Shown here: piece after piece, positions 25,184-34,525 of the stretch
How positions within the stretch are numbered: the stretch's first letter is position 1
How the letters are laid out: the number at the start of each line of letters is the position of its first letter
DNA from: Sphingobacterium zeae
GTDB taxonomy: Bacteria; Bacteroidota; Bacteroidia; Sphingobacteriales; Sphingobacteriaceae
Length of the DNA stretch: 64,000 nucleotides
Assembly (NCBI RefSeq): GCF_030818895.1
Contig: NZ_JAUTBA010000001.1
Coordinates: 1,488,001 to 1,552,000, forward strand
Reading direction: 5' to 3'
Notes under the pieces: generated by a model
The model's input: only the letters and a program-made list of their open reading frames with translations
The model's database searches: none
What the model was told of the DNA's origin: nothing
Made by a program: the position numbers and the translations under genes

Positions 25184-26631
25184 TGGTCAAAGTTTACATA
25201 GTATCGAACGTCAAGATTTAATTACACGCCAATGGATGAATAATAGTGGTGTGGAAATAGTGGATACATTTATCGACGAAGGACATACTGCACGAAACTT
25301 TGATAGGCCGGATATTAAGGTACTTTTTGACTTTATCAAAAAGAACCATGATCAAATAGATTACTTGGTTGTAGCTGAATTAACAAGATCCAGTAGAATA
25401 GCTGGTGACGCCATTAATATGGTTACAAAAATTCAAGCACTTTATGATGTGAGAATTGTAAGCGCTAGTAGAGGGTCAATTTATGATTGTATGGATCATA
25501 ATTCCTTCTTTATAATGGGACTTGAATTTTTAATGGGCAATTCTGAAAATATAAAAAGGCAGAATTATATAGATGCAGGAATCTATACAGCAAAAGCCAT
25601 AAAGGGACTATGAATACAATGAGGACCTGCACCTTTTGGTTATAAAAAAGAAGGAAAGAATGAGGAACGTCGTCTAGTAGTTAATGAAAGTGAAGCGATT
25701 GTCATTAGATATATTTATGATGCTTTTATATCAGGAGTTGCTTTATACAAAATTAAGGAAAAGGCTAAAGAAATGGGTTTAAAACGTACGGCAACTACAG
25801 CCGTGGAACGAATTCTAACAAATCCTTTGTATTATGGATTCCAACATGTCAAAGCGTGGAAACATAATCCAGGTGGTTTATACCCATTAAAAAATCATGA
25901 GCCTATTGTTGATCCAACGACTTGGAAATTAGTAAATGAAAAAATAAAAAGAGGTAGTAAAGAAAGGAAAATTTATGACGACAAGATTCCACTTCGTGGA
26001 GTTTTACGCTGCCACTGCGGAAAACTATTAACGGGTGCTGCTAGTAGAGGGAAAATGGGAAAATATTATTATTACTATAAATGTAGTATCGCTAGTGCCC
26101 ATAATAATATAAATTCTGAAAAAGCTCACAAACAATTATCTGGTGCTTTAGAATTAATGAGTCTTCCTGAAGAATTAATATCCAGTATAAAGGAGAAGAG
26201 TGAGGTTGAGATGGAGATAACTTTAAAAGAACATAAGACATTATTAAAACAGCACCAAATCGAATACGAGCAAGCAGGCGAAAAACTTATGTCAATCGAA
26301 GAAAAATGGATTACAAATAGGATTCAACATGATACATATGAAAGATGGCATAATGAGTTGACTACTAAAAAAGAATCTCTTAAAGAACAAATTGAAAAGC
26401 TAAGACATAATGGAGATAGGACATTTTCATTGTTACGAGATCAATTATTTTATCTTTCAGACCTAAATTATGTCTATACAGAAGCTACCACAATAGAAAA
26501 GCAAGAACTCATTAAAATGGTGTTCGACGATTATTTATACTATGAAAATGGTATCTATCGAACTCCGTATATTATGGAACCATTTGTTCGTAATGAATTG
26601 AAGATAAGAGAAATGGGTTATTTAGATTATA

Positions 26632-26664
26632 CAAAAAAACGGGATAATTTTTCAATTATCCCGT
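26632..26664 (-). terminator. ssrA terminator
   Basis: On the minus strand ACGGGATAATT pairs with AATTATCCCGT around a 4-base loop and is followed by seven T residues, a textbook intrinsic terminator 5 bp after the tmRNA. It lies inside the C-terminal codons of the recombinase frame. Confidence 0.9.
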
Positions 26665-26690
26665 CAAGTGGAGCTGGAGAGATTCGAACT
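26660..26690. other. Probable attachment site at the ssrA 3' end
   Basis: The last bases of ssrA (T arm and acceptor) adjoin the recombinase gene, the classic place for integrative elements. The partner repeat that would mark the other end of the element was not seen in this window, so the exact core is not defined. Confidence 0.45.
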
Positions 26691-27033
26691 CTCGTCCAGT
26701 CATGGTACTGTATACGCTTTCTACATGTTTAGCTTCTCTTTAATTGTCGAGCGAGGGAAGGTGAGTCGCTTACCTATACCGTACGCCGTAGTTGCTGTTT
26801 CTCACAAGTGCTTAGCAACATCACACTTGCCAGTTCTATTGTTCGATGCCCCGAATGTTAAACCAAAGAACAGGATCTAACGGGACAAATAGCTATGTTA
26901 AGTCTAACTTAAGCAGCTAAGGCGTAGTTTTCTTCGCCAGTTATAATTCTGAAAGTTCAGATTAAAGTGCTCTACTAACAACGCACTACATGCTTACATA
27001 ACCGTCTCCATCCTGTCAATTCCGGTCAACCCC
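26669..27033 (-). ncRNA. ssrA: Transfer-messenger RNA (tmRNA)
   Basis: About 365 nt. The 5' end GGGGTTGACCGG pairs with the 3' end CAGCTCC to give a 7-bp acceptor stem, and the T arm is GAGAGTTCGAATCTCTC near the 3' end. The tag frame at 26909-26938 encodes GEENYALAA followed by TAA, close to Bacteroidota tags. CCA is not encoded. It rescues stalled ribosomes together with SmpB. The 3' end coincides with the end of the recombinase-bearing region, so it is the likely integration site. Short frames inside it are not genes. Confidence 0.97.
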
Positions 27034-27045
27034 AATTATGTCTTA

Positions 27046-27053
27046 CAAAGGTA
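27046..27053 (-). promoter_or_regulatory. ssrA promoter -7 box
   Basis: The minus strand reads TACCTTTG, matching the Bacteroidota TAnnTTTG box, 12 bp before the tmRNA 5' end, with a TTG-containing -33 region (TTGCCG) 20 bp further upstream. Confidence 0.7.
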
Positions 27054-27242
27054 CTATTTTTTTGCTTAATCGGCAAGGTATGCGCGATTCTTGTTTAATA
27101 CCCTGGTTCTGAATGGAAAACAATTGATGCTTTTATAAAATTGTTTAAGAATCGAACCTTATTTGATTGGCAGAGTGATCGCTTATTTTTTGCAGGGACT
27201 TTGATAGGCGAGGAAGTTCTGGATTGACTTATGTTTTCAATT

Positions 27243-27271
27243 AAAAAGCTGAATATTATATCCAGCTTTTT
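27243..27271 (-). terminator. Terminator of the M3 peptidase gene
   Basis: AAAAAGCTG / CAGCTTTTT inverted repeat with an 11-base loop, 20 bp after the stop codon of the minus-strand peptidase gene. Confidence 0.8.
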
Positions 27272-27290
27272 AATGATTTTATCAATCCAA

Positions 27291-29321
27291 TTATTTGATC
27301 AACCCAGCTCTTTTCAATAAAGGTTCTACCGAAGGTTCTTGTCCGCGGAACCGTTTGTAAAGAACCATTGGATGTTCTGTGCCGCCTTTTGAAAGTATAT
27401 TATCCTTAAATTTGGTTGCGATTTCCTTATTGAAAATACCGTTTTGTTTAAAGTAGTCAAATGCATCTGCATCCAGTACTTCCGCCCATTTATAGCTGTA
27501 ATAGCCCGAAGAATAACCACCATTGAAAATATGGGAGAATGCTGTACTCATGGCATTTTCCTTGACATCGGGATAGAGTTTTGTTGAGGCAAACTGTTCG
27601 TCTTCGAATGCTTTCAGATCCGAGATAGAAGTTGGATCCTGTCCATGCCAGCCCATATCCAATAGCCCAAAGCTCAGTTGGCGCATAGTCGCCATCCCCT
27701 CAAGAAAGGAAGCGCTTTCGCGGATCTTTTCGACTAGTTCCATCGGGATCACTTCGCCAGTTTCATAGTGTTTGGCAAATAGCTCAAGGGCTTCTTTTTC
27801 ATAGCACCAGTTTTCCATCACCTGACTCGGTAACTCGACAAAATCCCAATACACAGATGTTCCAGATAGTGTAGGGTAAGTGCTGTCAGCGAGCATACCA
27901 TGTAGGGCGTGTCCAAATTCGTGAAATAATGTTGTCACTTCCTGAAAGGTCAACAACGAAGGTTTTGAAGCTGTAGGACGCGTAAAATTGCAAACAATAG
28001 AGACATGAGGACGTTCTTGTTTACCATCTTGAATGTACTGTGGTTTGAAAGAGGTCATCCATGCCCCATTTCTCTTGCCCTTACGCGGGAAGAAATCGGC
28101 ATAGAAGATAGCTACTAATTCACCATTGTCTTTACTGACTTCAAATGTTTGTACTTCTTCGTGGTAGGTATCTATTGTATCGACTTCTTTAAAGTTGATG
28201 CCAAACAAACGATGAGCCACTTCAAATGCACCATGTAATACATTTTCGAGTTTGAAATAGGGTTTGAGCTTTTCATCGTCTAAATTAAAGCGTTCCTGTT
28301 TCAGCTTTTCGGCATAATAAGCACCATCCCATTTTTCCAATTGGTCTATGCCATCCAAGTTTTTTGCAAATTGGGATAATTCTGCAAATTCTTTCACTGC
28401 TGCTGGTTTCGCTTTTCCAAGTAGGTCGTTTAGGAATTCGGTGACTTTGCTTGGATTTTGTGCCATACGTTCGGCAAGGACAAAGTCTGCATGGGTGGCG
28501 TAGCCTAATAATTTAGCCCGTTCGAAGCGAAGTTTTACAATTTTAAGGACATTTTCCACGTTGTTGTGCTCGTTGTCCTGAAAAGCTTTGCGGCCTGCGG
28601 CGAGGGTAATTTCTTTGCGAAGTTCTCGATTGTCGGCATAAGTGACAAAAGGAAGATAGCTCGGGAAATCCAGGGTAAAAAGCCAGCCTTCTTTTTCGTT
28701 GGCTTTAGCCAAAGCATGGGCAGCTTCTACAGCACCCTCCGGAAGTCCAGCAAGATCTTTTTCGTCTGTTACCAACAGCTGATAGGCATTGGTTTCGGCC
28801 AGGACATTCTCCCCGAATTTCAATTTTAAAAGTGATAGCTCGGCATCTATTTCGCGGAGTTTTTCTTTCTGTTCATCATTTAAAAGTGCGCCGTTGCGTA
28901 CAAAATCCTTATAGGATTTTTCTAATAAGGTGGTTTGCTCTGCCGTCAATGTCAGTTGGTCCTTCTGATCGTATACAGCCTTAACCCTTTTGAAAAGATC
29001 GAAATTTAAGGTGATATCATTGCCTAAAGCAGATAGTTTTGGGGCAACATCCTGTGCGATCTTTTCGAGATCAGCATTGGTTTCAGCGGAATGGAGATTG
29101 AAAAAGATATTGGACAAACGATCTAGTGTCTGTCCAGAGTAGGACATAGCAGCGATTGTATTGTCGAAAGTTGCCGTTTCGGGATTGTTGACGATAGCAT
29201 CGACTTCATCTTTTGTCTTCTGAATAGCTTCATCAAATGCGGGAATATAATCTTCGTTTTTTATCTGTGAAAACGGAGCCGTGTCGTGCTGCGTTTTAAA
29301 TTTCTCTGTTAAAATACTCAT
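27291..29321 (-). CDS. dcp: M3-family metallopeptidase (peptidyl-dipeptidase Dcp / oligopeptidase type)
   Basis: 676 residues, the usual length for this family. The zinc motif HEXXH is in LFHEFGHALHGML, with the third ligand Glu in WDFVELPSQVMENW further on. No signal peptide, so it is cytoplasmic, degrading short peptides; Dcp removes C-terminal dipeptides, while OpdA-like relatives act as endopeptidases. Both are possible here; the symbol is a best guess. It is the first protein gene of the core chromosome beyond ssrA, with more GC-balanced codons than the accessory region. Confidence 0.9.
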   Translation of the reverse strand: MSILTEKFKTQHDTAPFSQIKNEDYIPAFDEAIQKTKDEVDAIVNNPETATFDNTIAAMSYSGQTLDRLSNIFFNLHSAETNADLEKIAQDVAPKLSALGNDITLNFDLFKRVKAVYDQKDQLTLTAEQTTLLEKSYKDFVRNGALLNDEQKEKLREIDAELSLLKLKFGENVLAETNAYQLLVTDEKDLAGLPEGAVEAAHALAKANEKEGWLFTLDFPSYLPFVTYADNRELRKEITLAAGRKAFQDNEHNNVENVLKIVKLRFERAKLLGYATHADFVLAERMAQNPSKVTEFLNDLLGKAKPAAVKEFAELSQFAKNLDGIDQLEKWDGAYYAEKLKQERFNLDDEKLKPYFKLENVLHGAFEVAHRLFGINFKEVDTIDTYHEEVQTFEVSKDNGELVAIFYADFFPRKGKRNGAWMTSFKPQYIQDGKQERPHVSIVCNFTRPTASKPSLLTFQEVTTLFHEFGHALHGMLADSTYPTLSGTSVYWDFVELPSQVMENWCYEKEALELFAKHYETGEVIPMELVEKIRESASFLEGMATMRQLSFGLLDMGWHGQDPTSISDLKAFEDEQFASTKLYPDVKENAMSTAFSHIFNGGYSSGYYSYKWAEVLDADAFDYFKQNGIFNKEIATKFKDNILSKGGTEHPMVLYKRFRGQEPSVEPLLKRAGLIK

Positions 29322-29417
29322 AGGAGTAAATGTAATAAATATTTGGCTGAAGCGCCAAAATCATTGTGAATAATGTGCTATGGATGATATTTTCCAAAAA
29401 ATGGGTATCTTCGAAGC

Positions 29418-29945
29418 ATGAAATTGAAATCTATTTATCTCCGGATGTTAGCGATCGGACTAGTTCTGATCATGACCATGGAGCTACATGCGCAGCAGTA
29501 CTGTGATTCCCTGAAAAAGGAGATCCCAGCGTTCTGTAAGCTTCTGGATGACGATTCAAGGGTGGAGTTCCCAAAAGATTATGCTAAAATCGCTGCTTGT
29601 ATGGAGATTGATTCCGTCACGGAGATGCTGCTGGGCTATGATATGGTCAAGATGAAAGCCTTACAATTGCAAAAGGTAAAAAGTAGGCTTTTCACTTACG
29701 GTGACTGGATGGATATGGTGGTGGAACTGAAAACGAGCAAGGAATACCGCAATGCCGTGCAGATGATGGAGTTGGTTCAGAACAAGATCAATCGTGCGGA
29801 CTGGGATCAATTGTTGAAGTTGATGAAAGAGAGTATGTTACCTAGTCATCTCGAGGCTCTTGAGCTGGACAGGGTAGAGAAAATGCTTTTTGACCCGAAG
29901 AATAAGGGTAAGAAATTCATCGACGTGATGGAGCATATCAAATAA
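29418..29945 (+). CDS. Secreted protein of unknown function
   Basis: 175 residues. A signal peptide (MKLKSIYLRMLAIGLVLIMTMELHAQQ) is followed by a small acidic, helical domain containing three Cys. No known motif is recognised. A TATCTTCG box at 29406-29413, only 4 bp before the start, resembles the Bacteroidota -7 element, which would give a nearly leaderless transcript if used. A terminator follows at 30014. Confidence 0.7.
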   Translation: MKLKSIYLRMLAIGLVLIMTMELHAQQYCDSLKKEIPAFCKLLDDDSRVEFPKDYAKIAACMEIDSVTEMLLGYDMVKMKALQLQKVKSRLFTYGDWMDMVVELKTSKEYRNAVQMMELVQNKINRADWDQLLKLMKESMLPSHLEALELDRVEKMLFDPKNKGKKFIDVMEHIK

Positions 29946-30013
29946 AAAGGACGTATTTGAATATACCGTTGTGGAACATAAAGGGAGATTGATACAACTG
30001 GAATTGATAAAAA

Positions 30014-30046
30014 AATGGGCTATCCAATTTTCTTGGATAGCCCATT
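30014..30046. terminator. Bidirectional terminator
   Basis: AATGGGCTATCCA / TGGATAGCCCATT stem between the convergent secreted-protein and aminotransferase genes. Confidence 0.85.
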
Positions 30047-30064
30047 CAGTATACTGTGTATTGA

Positions 30065-31270
30065 TTATGCTAATTTGCCTAATGCTTCTTTGATTCTTTT
30101 TAAAGCTTCGATCAAACTTTCATCTGAAGCTGCATAGGACAAACGGATGTAGTTGTCGTTACCAAATGAATCTCCACCTACAGTGGCTACGTGACCAACA
30201 TTCAATAAGTACAAAGCCAAATCAGATGAGTTTTTAATGACATTACCATCTTGGTCTTTTTTACCAAAGAACGAAGAGATTTCTGGGAAGAAATAGAATG
30301 CACCTTCCGGAAGATTTGTTCTTACGCCAGGGATTTCAGTCAATAGATCGTATACCAATTGGCGACGACGAGCGAAAGCTTCTTTCATTTTGTTGACAGA
30401 TTCTAATCCTTGTTCATAAGCGACGATACCCGCACGTTGAGAAATTGAACAGGTACCTGAGGTAGTCTGTCCTTGTAACTTATCATTTGCGGCAGCAATG
30501 GTTTTGTTTGCAGCGATATAACCTAAACGCCATCCCGTCATTGCAAATGCTTTTGAAAAACCATTGATGATGATCACTCTATCTTTGATGCTTTCAAACT
30601 GGGCGATGGATTCGTGTTTATCGACAAAATTGATATGTTCATAGATTTCATCAGATAGAATAAATACCTGCGGATGTTTTTCGAAAACTTCGGCTAATGC
30701 AGCCAATTCATCTTTGCTGTAAACTGTTCCTGTTGGGTTGTTTGGCGATGAGAACATAAACAATTTGGTTCTTGGTGTAATTGCCGCCTCCAATTGTGCT
30801 GGTGTTATCTTAAAGTTATTGTCGATTTCAGTATTGATAAATACCGATTTACCTTCTGCTAAAACGACCATTTCGGAGTATGATACCCAATAAGGTGTTG
30901 GGATAATTACCTCATCACCAGGGTTGATCAAAGTCAAAATCACATTAGACAGGGATTGTTTTGCACCTGTAGAAACAACAATTTGAGAAATATCATAATC
31001 TAAATTGTTTTCTGTCTTCAACTTGTTTACAATTGCCTGGCGCAATTCAGGATATCCTGGCACAGGCGAATAACGCGTCCAGTTTTCATCTAGGGCTTTC
31101 TTCGCTGCATCTTTTACATGCTCAGGCGTGTTGAAATCAGGTTCACCTACGCTAAGGCTAATTACATTAACGCCTTTTGCTGCTAATTCGCGGCCCAACT
31201 TGGTCATTTTAAGTGTAGCCGATTCGGACAAATTATTTATCCTGTCTGATAAGTATGATGGTGTGCTCAT
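30065..31270 (-). CDS. Class I/II pyridoxal-phosphate aminotransferase (aspartate aminotransferase type)
   Basis: 401 residues of fold type I. The PLP lysine lies in NGFSKAFAMTGWRLGY; other conserved parts are SVGEPDFNTPEHV, SSPNNPTGTVYSKDEL and the C-terminal Arg in DNYIRLSYAASDE that binds the substrate carboxylate. It most resembles the AspC subgroup Ib aspartate/prephenate aminotransferases, which move an amino group between aspartate and 2-oxoglutarate. Cytoplasmic. It stands as a single gene. Confidence 0.92.
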   Translation of the reverse strand: MSTPSYLSDRINNLSESATLKMTKLGRELAAKGVNVISLSVGEPDFNTPEHVKDAAKKALDENWTRYSPVPGYPELRQAIVNKLKTENNLDYDISQIVVSTGAKQSLSNVILTLINPGDEVIIPTPYWVSYSEMVVLAEGKSVFINTEIDNNFKITPAQLEAAITPRTKLFMFSSPNNPTGTVYSKDELAALAEVFEKHPQVFILSDEIYEHINFVDKHESIAQFESIKDRVIIINGFSKAFAMTGWRLGYIAANKTIAAANDKLQGQTTSGTCSISQRAGIVAYEQGLESVNKMKEAFARRRQLVYDLLTEIPGVRTNLPEGAFYFFPEISSFFGKKDQDGNVIKNSSDLALYLLNVGHVATVGGDSFGNDNYIRLSYAASDESLIEALKRIKEALGKLA

Positions 31271-31495
31271 GGTAAGACAAAGATATTATATACGTTGCAA
31301 ATAATCGTCTTTATTTTTGATAATTTACAAGAAAAATAGGTCTTTTATTGGGCTTTTTTAATAAAAGGGCTGTCGGAGCGATTTAGCGCAGTTATTTACT
31401 TGTTTCTTGACTTCATCTGTTTAAAACTAATCGATATGATCTGCCTTTATATATTTACCTTTGTTCTCACAAAATGTTAGCAGGGCATCAATTTC

Positions 31496-32527
31496 ATGGT
31501 TTGCTTACATAAGTTTTTTATAAAGATTACAAGCATCATGTCAAGACAAAGAAGATTGATCTTATTATCGCTTTTCACCGGGATAGGTTTGATGGTCGTA
31601 AAGTTTTTTGCCTACTTCTTAACGGATTCCAGCGCAATCTTTACAGATGCGGCAGAAAGCATCGTCAATGTGATCGCTTCAGGTTTTGCATTTTATAGTA
31701 TTTATCTCTCGGCGCAGCCCAAGGATGAGAATCATCCCTACGGGCACGGCAAAGTGGAGTTCTTTTCGGTATTTCTGGAAGGTGGACTTATTTTTATCGC
31801 AGGTGCAATAATCCTCGCCAAGGCTTGTTACAATCTATTCTTTCCCGCTGAATTGACACATCTTGAACAAGGAATTTATCTGATAGGTATTACGTCTGTG
31901 ATCAATTTTGCTGTCGGATTCTATATTATGAAGCGTGGCCGTGCGCTAGGATCCATTACTTTGGTGGCAGATGGAAAACATCTACAGGTAGATGCCTATA
32001 GTACGGTCGGATTGATACTGGGGTTACTATTGATGAGACTGACAGGTTTCCAATGGATCGATGTGGTCATTTCCATGGTACTGGGGCTTTTTATCCTCTT
32101 CAATGGTTATAAGCTACTTCGCCAATCGATCGGTGGATTGATGGATGAATCGGATATAGCGCTCGTACAGGATGTAGTCGAAATTTTGGAACGTAATCGA
32201 AAGAATGAATGGATAGATGTCCATAATCTTCGTGTACAACGTTACGGAAATGAACTCCATGTGGATTGCCATCTTACACTTCCTAGTTATCTTGATCTCA
32301 TTCAGGTACACGATGAAATCTCTGCTGTTGATAAAATTGTCAATAAAGAGATGTCGGTGCGGACTGAATTTTTCGTTCATGCCGATCCCTGTCTCCCGCA
32401 ATGCTGCCAATATTGTCAGGTCGGCAATTGCCCAATTCGTTCGGAGCAATTTCGAGGACGAATTTCTTGGGACACAGACAATGTTACACGAAATCAGAAA
32501 CATTTTTTATATGCTATTGCTGAATAA
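31496..32527 (+). CDS. Cation diffusion facilitator (CDF) metal transporter
   Basis: 343 residues as given; Met at 31538 (MSRQRRLILLSLF) is a more typical start. Six membrane segments cover the first 210 residues, with the metal-site motifs DAAES, HPYGHGKVEFFS and DGKHLQVDAYS, followed by the cytoplasmic CDF domain. It exports divalent metals such as Zn, Fe or Mn by proton exchange. Unusual is a Cys-rich tail, DPCLPQCCQYCQVGNCP, with five Cys in 13 residues plus a sixth just before, likely an extra metal-binding site. Confidence 0.92.
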   Translation: MVCLHKFFIKITSIMSRQRRLILLSLFTGIGLMVVKFFAYFLTDSSAIFTDAAESIVNVIASGFAFYSIYLSAQPKDENHPYGHGKVEFFSVFLEGGLIFIAGAIILAKACYNLFFPAELTHLEQGIYLIGITSVINFAVGFYIMKRGRALGSITLVADGKHLQVDAYSTVGLILGLLLMRLTGFQWIDVVISMVLGLFILFNGYKLLRQSIGGLMDESDIALVQDVVEILERNRKNEWIDVHNLRVQRYGNELHVDCHLTLPSYLDLIQVHDEISAVDKIVNKEMSVRTEFFVHADPCLPQCCQYCQVGNCPIRSEQFRGRISWDTDNVTRNQKHFLYAIAE

Positions 32528-32632
32528 CGGATGCAGTTTCTACCGTTCGTAATAGGAATAGCGCATAGTCTGATCCCCTCGCATATAGTAAACTAAAAAA
32601 AGCTAGTTTATATAAATATATATAAAAAAAGG

Positions 32633-32640
32633 TATCTTTG
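32633..32640 (+). promoter_or_regulatory. lepA promoter -7 box
   Basis: TATCTTTG matches TAnnTTTG exactly, 30 bp before the lepA start, with a TTTA-type -33 region about 20 bp upstream (AGTTTATATA). Confidence 0.65.
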
Positions 32641-32670
32641 CCTTTTAGCAAAAGAGTTTAAAAATCCTAT

Positions 32671-34461
32671 ATGAAGCACATTCGTAATTTCTGTATTATT
32701 GCGCATATTGACCATGGCAAAAGTACTTTGGCGGACCGCCTTTTAGAGTATACCAATACCATCAGTCAGCGTGAGGCACAGGCACAATTACTTGATAATA
32801 TGGATTTGGAACGTGAACGTGGTATTACGATCAAGAGTCACGCCATCCAAATGAATTATAAAAGAGATGGTCAGGAATATATCCTGAACCTGATTGATAC
32901 CCCGGGACACGTGGATTTTTCTTATGAGGTGTCGCGTTCGATTGCTGCCTGCGAGGGCGCTTTATTGATCGTGGATGCATCTCAAGGTATTCAGGCGCAA
33001 ACGATTTCAAATTTATATCTGGCGTTGGAACATGATTTGGAAATCATCCCAATTCTCAACAAAATGGACCTTCCTGGTGCTATGCCGGAAGAAGTCAAAG
33101 ATCAGATTGTGGATTTGATCGGTGGTGACCGCGATGCGATTATTCCTGCATCTGGTAAAACAGGTCTTGGTGTTCCAGATATTTTGGAAGCTATTGTGGA
33201 CCGTATTCCTCATCCAGTGGGTGATCCTGATGGACCTTTGCAAGCCTTGATTTTCGACTCTGTTTTCAACTCGTTCCGTGGTATCATGGCTTACTTTAAA
33301 GTTGAGAATGGTGAAATCCGCAAGGGCGACCGTGTGAAATTTGTTGCTACTGGGAAAGAATATTTTGCCGATGAAATTGGTACACTGAAGTTGAATCAAG
33401 TCCCCAAAGAAGTCATTAAGACCGGTGATGTAGGTTATATTATCTCTGGTATCAAGGAGGCACGTGAAGTGAAAGTAGGGGATACCATTACCCATAAAGA
33501 TCGTCCTTGTTCTGAGGCTATCCAAGGATTTGAAGAGGTGAAGCCGATGGTCTTTGCGGGTATTTATCCCGTCGATACCGAAGATTACGAGGAGTTGCGT
33601 GAATCGATGCACCGTTTGCAGCTGAACGATGCTTCTTTGGTGTTTGAACCAGAGTCGTCAGCAGCCTTGGGTTTCGGCTTCCGTTGTGGTTTCTTGGGTA
33701 TGCTTCACATGGAGATCATTCAGGAACGTCTGGAGCGTGAGTTTGATATGACCGTTATCACGACAGTTCCCAACGTATCGTATAAAGCTTATATGACCAA
33801 GGATCAAGAGGAAGTGATTGTACATAATCCATCTGATCTGCCTGATCCAAGTAAATTGGATTCAATTGAAGAACCCTATATCAAAGCTAATATTATTACG
33901 AAATCGGATTTCGTAGGACCAATCATGTCACTTTGTATCCAGAAACGTGGTACGATTATGAACCAGCATTATTTGACTTCAGATCGTGTTGAATTGGTTT
34001 TTGAGATGCCAATGGGAGAAATTGTATTTGACTTTTATGATAAGTTGAAAACAATATCGAAGGGTTATGCTTCATTCGACTACCACCAGATCGGTTACCG
34101 TAAGTCAGATCTGGTAAAATTAGATATCCGATTGAACGATGAACCTGTAGATGCCCTGTCGTCGTTAATTCACAGAAGTAACGCCTATGATTTTGGTAAA
34201 AAGATCTGTGAAAAACTGAAAGAACTGTTGCCACGTCAACAATTTGAAATTCGTATCCAAGCGTCAATCGGCGCAAAAATTATCGCACGGGAGACGATCT
34301 CCGCTTTACGTAAAGATGTTACGGCAAAATGTTATGGTGGTGACATTTCCCGGAAGCGTAAGCTTTTGGAGAAGCAAAAGAAAGGTAAGAAACGCATGCG
34401 TCAGGTTGGGAACGTAGAGATTCCGCAATCTGCATTTATGGCGGTATTGAAATTAGATTAA
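32671..34461 (+). CDS. lepA: Elongation factor 4 (LepA)
   Basis: 596 residues, the normal LepA length. GTPase motifs are AHIDHGKST (G1), [11 protein letters not shown] (G2), DTPGHVDF (G3) and NKMDLPGA (G4). EF-G-like domains follow and then the LepA-specific C-terminus ([34 protein letters not shown]). It is a ribosome-binding GTPase that acts on translation complexes under stress and assists ribosome assembly. It is followed by a hairpin terminator and then folD on the same strand. Confidence 0.98.
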   Translation: MKHIRNFCIIAHIDHGKSTLADRLLEYTNTISQREAQAQLLDNMDLERERGITIKSHAIQMNYKRDGQEYILNLIDTPGHVDFSYEVSRSIAACEGALLIVDASQGIQAQTISNLYLALEHDLEIIPILNKMDLPGAMPEEVKDQIVDLIGGDRDAIIPASGKTGLGVPDILEAIVDRIPHPVGDPDGPLQALIFDSVFNSFRGIMAYFKVENGEIRKGDRVKFVATGKEYFADEIGTLKLNQVPKEVIKTGDVGYIISGIKEAREVKVGDTITHKDRPCSEAIQGFEEVKPMVFAGIYPVDTEDYEELRESMHRLQLNDASLVFEPESSAALGFGFRCGFLGMLHMEIIQERLEREFDMTVITTVPNVSYKAYMTKDQEEVIVHNPSDLPDPSKLDSIEEPYIKANIITKSDFVGPIMSLCIQKRGTIMNQHYLTSDRVELVFEMPMGEIVFDFYDKLKTISKGYASFDYHQIGYRKSDLVKLDIRLNDEPVDALSSLIHRSNAYDFGKKICEKLKELLPRQQFEIRIQASIGAKIIARETISALRKDVTAKCYGGDISRKRKLLEKQKKGKKRMRQVGNVEIPQSAFMAVLKLD

Positions 34462-34480
34462 TCAAAATAACACTATAATA

Positions 34481-34502
34481 AAGGAGCTCTTGGGCTCCTT
34501 TT
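34481..34502 (+). terminator. lepA terminator
   Basis: AAGGAGC / GCTCCTT hairpin followed by a short T-run, 20 bp after the lepA stop. Confidence 0.75.
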
Positions 34503-34525
34503 AAATACAATAAAATCTCCTAAAC

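Larger units (their letters stand above)
25146..26732 (+). pseudogene. Large serine recombinase with two in-frame TGA codons
   Basis: One continuous frame of 528 codons interrupted only by TGA at 25611-25613 and 25620-25622. The N-terminal resolvase domain has the catalytic Ser (RYLRFSSDGQS, Ser11), ELTRSSR and ASRGS. After the stops come the recombinase domain (GPAPFGYKKEG; GFQHVKAWKHNPGGLYP), a zinc ribbon (LRCHCGKLLTGA, YYKCS) and a coiled coil. This class integrates and excises mobile elements. The gene reads through the ssrA terminator and about 64 bases into the tmRNA 3' end, where the element appears inserted. With standard code only a 155-residue catalytic fragment is made, so mobility is probably lost. 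Confidence 0.85.

Noticed and set aside
25611..25622. TGA recoded as tryptophan
   Set aside because: Other genes in the window end with TGA and the codon is not found inside any intact gene, so nonsense mutation is the simpler explanation.
26668..26880. Plus-strand frame of 70 codons inside the ssrA region
   Set aside because: It lies wholly on the antisense strand of tmRNA; the peptide (ERFELSSSHGTV) is the usual artefact of tRNA-like sequence.
32114..34276. Long minus-strand frames opposite the CDF and lepA genes
   Set aside because: They are shadows of well-identified plus-strand genes, with no similarity or start signals of their own.
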